Assembly: GCA_964034945.1 (NCBI GenBank)
Contig: OZ035961.1
Location: 10,780,001 to 10,844,000 of the forward strand
Direction of reading: 5' to 3'
Length of the DNA: 64,000 bases
Source of the DNA: Chrysopilus asiliformis
Lineage: Eukaryota; Arthropoda; Insecta; Diptera; Rhagionidae
The position numbers were made by a program, and so were the translations under genes. Positions 12,801 to 24,800 of the stretch are shown piece by piece. The notes under the pieces were generated by a model. The model saw only the letters and a program-made list of their open reading frames with translations. It ran no database searches and had not been told where the DNA came from. Every line of letters begins with the position of its first letter. Within the stretch, counting starts at the first letter, position 1.

Positions 12801-15800
12801 AAAGAGCTCTGGAAGAAACTTACAAATATCTATATCATGGGTACCAAAAAAACAAAATGGCGGCTGTTAGACGACATTTTGTCCAAATTACCCCAATAAA
12901 GACCCATTAAGATGGGTATCAAATGAAAGAGCTCTGGAAGAAACTTATAAATATCTATATCATGGGTATCAAAAAAACAAAATGGCGGCTATTAGACGCC
13001 ATTTTGTCCAAATTACCCCAATAAAGACCCATTAAGATGGGTATCAAATGAAAGAGCTCTGGAGGAAACTTATAAATATCCATAACATGGTTATCAAAAA
13101 AAAGAAAATGGCGACCAAACATCGTAATAAAGATCCATCAAGATGGGTATCAAATGAAAGAGTTTGGGAGGAAACTTATAAATCCCTATATTTTATTTTA
13201 TTTTTTGAAGAAACAATTGACTTATTTTTTGTTTTATTCAATTTTGCTTTCATTATCACTAATTTTTCATGAAAGAAAAATTGAAAACAAAAAATAAGTC
13301 AATTGTTTCTTCAAAAAATAAAATAAAATATAGGGATTTATAAGTTTCCTCCCAAACTCTTTCATTTGATACCCATCTTGATGGATCTTTATTACGATGT
13401 TTGGTCGCCATTTTCTTTTTTTTGATAACCATGTTATGGATATTTATAAGTTTCCTCCAGAGCTCTTTCATTTGATACCCATCTTAATGGGTCTTTATTG
13501 GGGTAATTTGGACAAAATGGCGTCTAATAGCCGCCATTTTGTTTTTTTGATACCCATGATATAGATATTTATAAGTTTCTTCCAGAGCTCTTTCATTTGA
13601 TACCCATCTTAATGGGTCTTTATTGGGGTAATTTGGACAAAATGTCGTCTAACAGCCGCCATTTTGTTTTTTTGGTACCCATGATATAGATATTTGTAAG
13701 TTTCTTCCAGAGCTCTTTCTTTTGATACCTATCTTGATAGGCCTTTATTGGGGTAATTTGGACAAAATGGCGTCTAATAGCCGCCATTTTGTTTTTTTGA
13801 TACCCATGATATAGATATTTATAAGTTTCTTCCAGAGCTCTTTCATTTGATACCCATCTTAATGGGTCTTTATTGGGGTAATTTGGACAAAATGTCGTCT
13901 AACAGCCGCCATTTTGTTTTTTTGGTACCCATGATATAGATATTTGTAAGTTTCTTCCAGAGCTCTTTCTTTTGATACCTATCTTGATGGGTCTTTATTG
14001 GGGTAATTTGGACAAAATGTCGTCTAACAGCCGCCATTTTGTTTTTTTGGTACCCATGATATAGATATTTGTAAGTTTCTTCCAGAGCTCTTTCTTTTGA
14101 TACCTATCTTGATAGGCCTTTATTGGGGTAATTTGGACAAAATGGCGTCTAATAGCCGCCATTTTGGTTTTTCTAGAATGCCTCATATCGCACATGGTCC
14201 CGTAGACTGTAGTATCTCAAAATCGGCCATTTTGAGAAAAACGCATTCAAAGTTTTCATTTCAAAATAATTGTTTATGAATAATTGTTTTTTCTGTTGTC
14301 TGTACAGTAATATTTCAATTTATTACTCTTTTGATAATAATTTACAGATCATTTGCTTCATTTTTTTTTTTTTTTGCAATAATAAAAGATAGAGATAGGT
14401 TTGTTTTCCACAAAATCAATTTAAATTTTAAAAAATGGGAATTTAAAAAACCAAAAAAAAATAAATTTTAGGACTACGTTTACATTTAAATTTGTTTTTC
14501 ATTTGATTCAGTCAATTTTCCTTTACATAATGGAATAATTACTCAAAAACACATTTTTTTGAGATACTACAGTCTACGGGACCATGTGCGATATCTAGTA
14601 CTATAGGCCACACTGATCCCTATCCAATGTGATATGGATCATAAAAATCGGTCCTGTCGTTTTGAGGCAAATTAACTTTTCCCTCATTTCGATCGATTTC
14701 GAGCATTTTTCCATATAAAAAAATCATTTGACTAAATTGAATTACCATTCACTTAAAATCATAAAATCTCAACTCAAATCGAATGGGAATGGAAATAAAT
14801 TTACATTCCCATTCAGTGAATGGAGAGTTGAATTTTTTGGCCATTACCATTCACTACTGAATGGTAATGGAGTAAAAATTTCAAATACCATTCAGTAAGT
14901 GAATGGGAATTGAAATTGAATGGGAATTGAAAACGCCCGACTATGCTTTGCGTGATTAAACAATCACGTCTCCTGTTAAACAAGCACAATAATTTCTATT
15001 AGAATTTTTAGGGGGTGGTGGTTGAGGGGGAGGGGGTAATCAATAATGATAAATAAAAATTTGTTTGGTGTGGACGTTTCTGCGACCTGACAATTGGTAT
15101 ATTTCTGTTCGAGGCCAGTTAAAAAAAGATTTCTTCTCATTTATTTGTACTACATTCGATTCCTACCTTCAACTTAAGTACTTTAGTGAAGTAAAAGGAA
15201 ACAAATTAGATGTATTTAACGCGACATTCTTGATATGTAGTAAAAATCTTTACAAAGAATTTTTTATTAGAAGATAGAATGTATCGGAAATTGTTCAAAA
15301 CATAGATTTGCTCAAAACACACTGCGAAAAAAACCCTCTCGAAATAAAATCCTGCCTGCAAACCTACATTTTCACACGCATACCAAAACCCTACGTGCTG
15401 ATCGCCTTGAAGTAATCGAAACAATTTTTTTTTCAAAAAAAATGACATAACAGTCATGCAATCATAACACTCTTTGATCGAAAAGATTTACAATGGCTAA
15501 GTCGTTAAATTAACAATTTCGAATCAGTAAGTAAAATCTAATCACTAAAGTAATGCTCTCAACACTCTTACGAATGTTTTCTAAGACGGCAAATAACTTT
15601 TGAACTAATCATTTGATTGATCACTTTTTTGGAACTGCCACAAAAACCGAAATGAAATGCAAAGTCATATCAGATATCCAACTTTAAAAAACTGTAATCC
15701 AATTAGTCATAAAGATTTAAATCGGTAAAGGATACGCGTCTATTGATCAAATACACATAGCTATAATATAGTATCTGGTAATCATAATTTTAGATAAATT

Positions 15801-18800
15801 TATCTATTTTGAACTTTACTTGGTATTATAGTATGTGATATAAGACATAGTCAAAAATCGCTTCTATTGACAACAGAATAGATCTGAAGGCATTCAATGA
15901 GAAGGCATAAAAAATGAAAATCATATCATCAAATTTCTGTGAAGAAATCATAACCGAAACACACGATTCTGTCTATGTCTATTGCTTCTGATGATGTTGA
16001 TTACATTTAAAGAGGCAAAATATTGGGCCATTGTACTTTTCATCACTTAGTTATGTGCCATTCACAAGACAGGCAGTCAGGCAGACCATTTCTTATTTTT
16101 GTTTTTTTCTTCTTCTTCAAATTTTACTGTCCAAATTCAAGTCATGACTTCATTTTTGGCTCGACTTCGTTTTGTGTTGAAGTGGATTTTAATTCATGGA
16201 TCACCATGGAGATCCCGGAATCTTTTTAAGATATTACGATATGAAATTTTTTATCCGGTCATACTTTCTACACACCACGCATTGCCACACCAGGCTATCG
16301 GTAATCATATATACATAAATTAGGGTGAGCTGTACAATTTCCCAATGCGAATAAATCCGAAACCTTCTAAATTAATGAAACTGAGCTGTCCTAATGTATT
16401 TTTGGTTAAAAATCGATTTTCATACAAAAGTAGGGCTATAAATTTGGAACCCCGAAAACACTGGATTTTTGAACAATTTTCTCCTTCCTCTACTTAAAAT
16501 TTCAACTCAATCAGTCTAGGATTTCCAACGTTCACGCCAATTGGTTCCAATTATTCGAAATTATTCAAAATTATTCAATTTATTCAAAATTATTATTCAA
16601 AATTATTCAAAATTTTTCAAAATTATTGACCAAATAGAATATGTGGCCATGAAGCAAACCTTTCCCACATTTCGCCTCTCAAACCGATCGTAGTTGAAAT
16701 CCAAAGATCTATCCAACCATCCTTCTAAGACCTCTAAGAAATCGGTCTAGGATTTCTGAGTTAAAGTTTTTGGGTGATTGAGACAGGCTTCATTTTTCCA
16801 AAGCAATTCGTAAAAAAATCATGTGCTTTGGCTTAGCAATTGCGTTACTTTTCTGCCTACATTTGGACAACAAAATAGTAGACCTTACTATTTTTATGGA
16901 GAATTTAGCAACTTTTTTGTAACGTTGAGAATTTTAAATTGTATTTTTCACAATTTTTTGGATAATTTTTTTTTAACTATTTTAGTCGTAACTTCGACTC
17001 CTGAGTATCGATTCGTATTCTTTGAAAACTGAAATAAAAAAGGTTTTCCGTGAAAACTGTGCGTTTTCGATTCTGTTTCACTGTAAAAATGATAAACACT
17101 GTTAAAATCATCTCATTTAAAATCAATCTTGGTAATGGCCTGTGAAGAGTTTTATGAAAAGATTACTTCCCCTTTTAAGATTATTTCCCCCTTTTACATA
17201 GAACGCGAATCGACCCACTGATGTAAAATAGGTAAAGTTAATTTCCTTTTTGTTCGCTGGGATAAACCACAGAAAATTGGCTGACATTTCAACTCAAAAT
17301 CAGACAATGAAGAAGATGCTGTATGAACTTTTACCCTATGTACACACTTTGAATCCCAAAAATCCATTTCAGAAACAGCTGTATATCTGACACTATCCTC
17401 AGTAGTTGTGTAGATAAAATATTTGTACCCGAAATCTTGTCTTAAGGTAAGGACCGTTCCAAATACGTCGTCCAATTTGGAAAAAAATAATTTAACACAA
17501 AGATTTATCATCGGTTTCGATCACGATTCAGCTGTCTTTTGGATAACGAACAACTCGGAATCATTTCACTATTTTTATTACATTTATTTTATATCATTTA
17601 CTTATTTATTCTTTCAATGTTTAAATGTTCTCGTCAAATGTTTTCTTTTTTCGTGTCTTCAACCGATAGTTGTTTCGTCGATCGATACTGATCAGAATTT
17701 CTTCAGAGACTTTCAAACGGAACAGTCAATTTTTTCCCCTCTCTAACAAGAGATTTAGAACTTGAAGCTTATCTTAGGCTCCACGTTTTTTAGGTCTTGG
17801 GAACAGATTTTATTCAGGTACGAAGTTTATGGAAATTCTATTGACTTTCATTTACGCAGCGAAGAAGAAGAATGGCAGCCAAGAATGGAATGTTTCATAA
17901 GAACTTTCAAGACATCGATCGCATCGGTGAAATGGGCAAAATTATACAAAAAATACAGTTTTTTAAGAAAGAAATCTTCCGATGAGTTCATATGCATATT
18001 TCGCTATTTGGACACGAATTGATTTTGACATGAACCACTACTGGTCGCTTTTCATCGTTTGGTTTTGTTCGTTTTGGTATTTTCTGTGATATTGAAGAAA
18101 CTGCCTGAGGTTTTCCGTCTGCGCAGCGATTGTAAAAAACAGGCTTTCGAATAACTGTTAATTTAATTTGTCTATGTTTTGTTTTCCCAAGGTGAGGAGG
18201 TGTCTTTATTTTGTTTGCATACAGAATTTCTCACTCAAAAGACTTCTAAGTGGTTCTTCTTTCAAGCGTTTTTTTTTATCCAAAAGAATTCAGCACAAAA
18301 CAGTTTCGCATAGACACCCTGGATCTAGAAGTTCATAAATCTTATATCGATTAAAATAAAGTAGTTAAAGGAAACGTATTCATTCGGCCATATGCGAAAT
18401 CAAAAGATTAAGATTTTATTGTTTGATCGCGTTCGTTTTTATTTATTTTCAAGGAATTCCACATTAAAAACCATACCATTGTGTCAAGTATTATGGAATT
18501 TTAGCTTTTAATAGAGGGATAAATGAGATTTTTGCGAGCATTTCAATGTTTTATTTTCAGTGATTTTTGTTTACAAAATTTCGATTTAAAATCTATTCTT
18601 ATTTTTGAGTTTTAATGGAGTCTGCAAAGTTTTATGACAATGGTAAAGTTTATTATGGCAATGTGACTCATTTGCATCCAATATTTTCAAAACCGATTGA
18701 AATCGATTAAAATCACTTTAATGTTCTCCAGGAATTAGGAGTTTTACAACTTGGGAGTGTGTAAGCAGTAAAAAAAAATACACAAAATCAAAAAAATGCA

Positions 18801-21800
18801 GTAGTCCTTGGATTTCTACATCCATAAGAGCCTATTCACATTGGTTGAAATAGTCCGCCTAATTCTGACAGAAACTTGCAACATTTAGGCAAGGTGAGGA
18901 AGTGGGACTGAGCCCCGCTTCCTCACCTTACCCTAATGTTGCCAGTTTCTGTCAGAATTAGGCGGACTATTTCAACCAATCTGAACATGGTCTAATAGCT
19001 TGAAATTTTTTAAGGGGAAAAGTTCTCGGGGGTGCGAAAAGGATTTTTTGATTTGTGGGATAAAGTTATAACTTCGTCTAAACTATACTTTAATTTGATT
19101 TCTTTACCCAGTTCTGAAATTTGAGTGTAATAAGTGATTGTTTTAATTTTATTCTTTCACTGTTTTAGAAGTTTTTATTTTAATTTGCTGGAATATGTCG
19201 TATAAGCCTTTAAATCTCCTTTCAAACATCCATAGCTACTATCGTAAATATTTTTTTCTTTTTGTTTATGTAGAAAAATACAATAAACGTGCATTTCCAA
19301 TGAATAGAATTTGTAGATTATTTATTTTATTTCATTTTTCCGTATTTTTTTTTTATTTCTCAGTCCTAATCCGTTTTATATTTTGTTTATTGCTATTCAT
19401 TCCACTCCTTTTTCTTGGAGTTCCCTCTTAGAACGCGTTTGGTTTCTTATATAAGTAAATGTACTTTCGTTATGTTAACTTAAAATAATCATAAAACAAT
19501 GCAAAATATTATTTATCTCTGTGTCGTTGATGTAAAAACGTTTTTCGTGACTTTTAAACCACAACGAGTCCACCTGAGACAGGTATGCCATGTCGCGCAA
19601 GAAAGCACTGTATTTTACCGTCCCTCTTTAGACTTTCCTGCGCCCATGATCATTTTTTTTACCTCTGCTTCCGAATATGAACCAGAATTTCCTCTGAATC
19701 CATCGGTGAACAGTGAACTCTTCAAGGTAGAACCATTTTCTACGAAACCAAGTCATCTGCTCCAGGGGGAATATCTTCTTCACACATTTCCAAAGTTGGG
19801 AATGGACCAATCATTCATACTTCTCTTTGCCTGAATGTTTAAATTTGATCAATTATAACAGTCTCGAGGGCTATCAAAAGTTTTTGTTCTAATTTTTCGT
19901 GAATTTTGCCTTCATCTTGATTCAGAATTTCTTTATTAGGATACACAGTTAAAAATTTCACTCAAAAAATCTTTCAATTGACAACAAATAAACTGACTAG
20001 GGGATGTCGATCTTTACAGCTTTTGATACATATATTTTTTTTAAAAACAGAACAGCCTTTAACTGAGTTTAATTTAAACTGTTGATTGGTGGTAAAACCT
20101 TACAAATTCCATTTTAGGGTTTCAGTGTTTGAATCATAATGTAACTGCAGAATTAAAGAAATTGTTGCAAAATTTCAATTTATGGCAACCAAAACCGCAC
20201 CTAAAAATGTTGACAGTGTAATTCACAATTTTTACTAGTAAATATTCGAATATGATGAGAGCACATCAATCAAAAACAATCAGAGCATTTCAGAAGATGA
20301 ACCTAATGTTCAATGCGTGCGTGTCGAATCTAATCTAAGAAATCTTTTTCTACCTCCAAGCTTAGCTACTGAACATATTTCGGTTTTTTGCTGAGTTTCA
20401 GGATCTTAACTCGTTTGGAAGCTTTATGCTGAACCACACATGGCCCATGTGAGCCGAACTTGTCAATGATAACGACGTCAAGAGTTGATGTTCAACGAAT
20501 TAAATCCGTGAGAATCGAGTCCTAAATAGACCGTCTTCCATTCGATTTGTCAGATTCTTGGACATCCCGGCAAAGCAGTACCTACGTAATTTAATGTGAC
20601 GTCGTTTTAATTTCAAGAGCCGTTTTTTATTGGACATTTTTGTTATCCCGAGTTCATGGTAAAAACAATGATTGATTATTGTTTTCTAAGAGTTTGGTCA
20701 TGTATAAAGACAAAAAAGCACATAGAAAATAAAAATGAAATAGAAGTAATAATTTCCGATAGCGAAATAGTTGAATGAAACTACGAGTGTAGGTTGAAAA
20801 GTTTCAGGATTAGCAGGAGAACATATGATTTAGGGCAAATGTTCCCTCTGGCCTCTTTTTTTAAATTTCAGCTCGATCGGTCGATTAGTTTTGCGAGTTG
20901 ATGCCTTATTTAAAATTTGTTTAAGGTTTTCACTCCGTTTTATCGCCAACTTACTTTGTAATGTTATGAAAGATTAGCCACAAATCTGGTGTTTTCTTTA
21001 AAAACCCCGAACTTTTAACGCCACCCTCGTATATATGCATGCTAAAAACATTCTGTTAGATACACAAGTATCTTAAAATATCCACTATTCCAATAGATTG
21101 ATTATGAATATATCGATATTTTGTGTTATGTTGTATCGATGATATTTTTAAGTGCTGAAGTTTACTGTAGACGTAATGAGATTTTGGGCTGGGCGTAACT
21201 AATAGTCCACAAAAAGTGAAAAGATATTTTAGCATAATGCTCGTGACGAAACGTTATTATGTTGGGTATTTTTTTCGGTACAGTTTCGGATGCTGTGCAA
21301 CATGACAAGTGAAGGTTTCCTTGCTATCTTTAAGACTGATCTGGTACATCGTGAAAGTGATCATACTTTTATATATCGCATTGTAGAAGTGATCAATACT
21401 TACCTTTGGTTGAGGTATAAAAGTTACGCGCACCAATCGATATTGCAAACTCATTGATTTTAGCTGTCAATACTGAGACATCGACCCACTACTGATCAAG
21501 AAGCGGTGATATCTTTGATTGACTGCTGCTGTTTCAATTTATTATTTACCTTTTTCAGATATGAATATATTTAGGTGTAATATTGAATTGAATTCCCACA
21601 AGTTTTTTTTCTTCTTTCAAAACTGCAGTAATTTTACCACACAAAAAATTACAAATACCGGTTTTCTAGGTATTTGTAATTTTTTGTGGATACAGCGGGA
21701 CTTCGGTTCGTGAACGCCTCGGTTTGTGAGTATTTCAGATTGTGAACTACGTCTGAACCCAAAAAATAGATTTATGGGAAAAAATAAAAAAATCAGTTTG

Positions 21801-24800
21801 TGGTCATGATTTTTGGTTTTTGAGTACCTCGCGTTGTATTGTGAAGACATTAGTTCACAAACCCAAGTTCTTGAAAAAAAAATAAAAAATAACATAAAAA
21901 TTGAAAGAAATGAATTGAGAAAAACTTTGGTGTAAAAGTCAAAATAGATTTTTGTCAGAAAATTCGTGGATTCAATTAGAAGTCTTAAATAGTCTGTGAA
22001 ATTGGTGTTTGATGTATGGAAATTTCGTGCGAAAGGCTTTTTCAAAGAAACCAAATGATTCCGAAATAATCTAAAAAAAAAAAATAAGAAGAGAAGACCA
22101 TTATTTTCGAAAAGATTGGGCTAGAGAGTTGAAATTTTGTATAGTTTTCTCGTAAATGGCTAGACTAAATTCTTGAACGGGCAAAATTAGATCTTTCCTT
22201 TCCCCCCACCCCGATACAAACGAAACAGTGTTTTGCGCTTTTCCCGAAAACGGTGAGTCATATTGTAAAATTCAAAAGGTAAAATGCATTTATAATGTGT
22301 TTACATAACTATCCATACATTAATATCCAATCGGACCACTCTTTTTCCCCTTCTCCAATACAAATTGAATATTGTTTTTACAGTGAGTCGTATTGAAAAA
22401 TTTATGGAAGTAAAATCTGTTAAGAATATGATTTTACATAACGCTTCCATACATCAAAATCCAATCCTTTCCCCCTGACAAATGATTTTTTTAAATAAAC
22501 ATTTTTACTGTCATCATATAAAGTATTTGACGGTTGTTCCTTGGCAATTGTAGCTTTTCTTGTGTTTTGTGTCAGTTTTTGATGATAAAATTGTAAAATA
22601 CTGTATAGATAGCTAACTCCTAAATAACATAAAATATTGTCTCTGTCTTTTCCTCCAAATAACTTGTAATATACAAATAACAACATGGAAACAGAACACA
22701 ACCTTGCAAATCTCCGACTTGCGGCTGAGTAATTCTTGTCGTTTTCTCTAAAATGTGGTTTTTATTAGAATCCGATAATATTTAAACTGCTTCCATTACT
22801 TTAAAACTAAAGCAAATAAATATACATCTTACTTTTTCCCGTTTATCGATATCAGAATCTTTGTTTTCCGCCTTGCAAACATAAGAAACAATGACCCTAT
22901 CAAAAGATAAGGTCATAATTATTCAAAGGAAATGAAAATTGATTTTCCACATTAGAACTTCTAAAGCTATCGGACTAAAGAGTTGGAAAAGAGGCTACAT
23001 TTACTATCGCTATTACTACGTTTATTGTTGTTGCTCCAGTTGCATTTTCAAATATACTAGCAGTTGGTATAGCAATCGAAACTCTCCGGAGTTTGGAATT
23101 TCCCTATCCCAGTCTGTTATTTACGGCATTGCAACGATGAGGAAAATATACGAGTCTATAGGGAAGTCATTGGATCTGGAGCTATTCGATTGGAGCGTAT
23201 GAACTAAACCTAGCGCAATGTTATTGCAAAATTTTCGATTTTTAGACTCTTTGAACTTACATGCAGAGTGACCAGCTAGCCTGATGGTGGCCTCGTCTTA
23301 AAAGATAATCACAAGACCTAAGAGGCAGCATAAACAGACCAGCAAGAAGAATAAGAAGCTGAAGAATCGCACTATATCCACATGGAAGAACTTATTTATT
23401 CCACCTGTATCTCTACGTTCTTGAGGGCAGGCAACCATATAGAAACATAAGCGAAAAAAAATTGTAAAATATTCTACTATCGGTTTAAGATGTAAGCAGA
23501 GCAGAAAAAATTATAGCATGCAATATAAGTACACAGTTAAAAATAATTACAACATTCAATGTTGGCAAAAATGGTCCCAACTTTAATGTGCCGCTCCACA
23601 TGAGAATAAATGCCGGCGAGAACCTCTCGATACCAGCTACTGGCAAATGGACACGTCTCTGACAGTCGCTCACAGAAACTCGCAAAAACTGCGAGCTGTC
23701 AAAAGCGATTCTACTCTCTACTCGACAGGCCTCCACTGAACTCTCGGAGAGTAGCTCGCCAGATACGAACAGCGTTTGAATTTCGCTAGTAGCTCTCGAG
23801 AACGCTAGAAGCTAGAAGCTCGATTTCGCTAGTAGCGATAGAAAAATCGCCGAAATTAACTCTCAAATGGACAACCTCCTGCGAGTAACTCTCGAGAGTT
23901 TTTGAGAGTTACTCGCGTATTTACTCTCCTGTGGACCGGCACCTTTAAATGCAATGTACGTAAATTTACATACCAGGTGTAAAATTATAATTCAAATTGT
24001 AAAACGAAATTACACATTTGCTATGTAAAATCAGAAAAAAGTGCTGCAAAACCACAATTTCAGCTAATGCAAATTTACCTCTCTGTGTTGTAAAATCACA
24101 ATTAGTCTGTAATTTTACATATATAAAATATTTAATGGAGTTTTTCCTCAAAAAAATCTACCATGTTGAATGATTCATGTCACTTTCGATCCCTTCTACG
24201 CATTCAATTTTAGTATTTTCAGAATTGTAAAATTACAACTAATCACTGAATTTTACACAAAAGTTCTGTAATTTCATAACAAACATTTATTTTTATGATA
24301 TTTTTCTGTATAATGCAAGAAAACACACAAAATTATTTGTAATTTTCACATTCTTTTTGCGATTACAAATTTTATACTTGAAGTTTACATATGAGTAATT
24401 TTACAAAAAAATTCAGTGAAAACGTCCACCTTTGAAATTTGGAATTGAGGTATAATTTTTAACTGTGTACGATTACAGGCCAGAACAACGCTCTGGATTA
24501 TGTTGATGATAAAGCTATGGTGCATTGGAGAAGCATAAAACGATTAAAACCAATACAAAAACTCCACAAGAGGTGCATTGACTAGAGTGAAGTTTTTTGT
24601 TCGAGGAGAGATTTTCAAGGCAGCCCTCTTCAGTTCGGATTCAACTTCAGTTTCTGTTTAAGGATTTTTTTTTCGATTTTGTTGTTTTTGTGGGATGGAA
24701 GGTTATGATTTTTACGTTATTCCTGGCAATTTTAATTCATAATCAACCTTCTACTCTATCATAACGCAGTGTTGTTTTCATCTTAGTGAACAATTCTCAA

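Larger units (their letters stand above)
12219..14945. mobile_element. 2.7-kb hAT-like foldback element
   Basis: Flanked by exact 8-bp duplications CTTTGCGT (12211-12218 and 14946-14953). Ends CAGAGTTGGGCGT and, reversed, CATAGTCGGGCGT. The element is almost entirely two complementary arms of about 1.03 kb (12219-13250 and 13268-14945) around a loop of about 17 bp. Arms hold tandem 125-bp units: four in the left, six in the right. It codes for no transposase and is therefore non-autonomous. The 8-bp duplication with CA/TG ends suggests hAT. Confidence 0.88.

Noticed and set aside
12604..14165. Regular repeats as a CRISPR array
   Set aside because: Units are contiguous without unique spacers and the genome is eukaryotic.
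12562..14195. Open frames of 60-70 codons in the foldback element
   Set aside because: They follow the 125-bp repeat, whose length is not a multiple of three, and appear in both arms as mirror copies.
17194..17511. 105-codon minus frame in the large intron
   Set aside because: No recognisable domain, no splice or context support, and an overlapping + frame of similar length; treated as chance.
19499..19834. 111-codon + frame
   Set aside because: No recognisable family and no exon signals.
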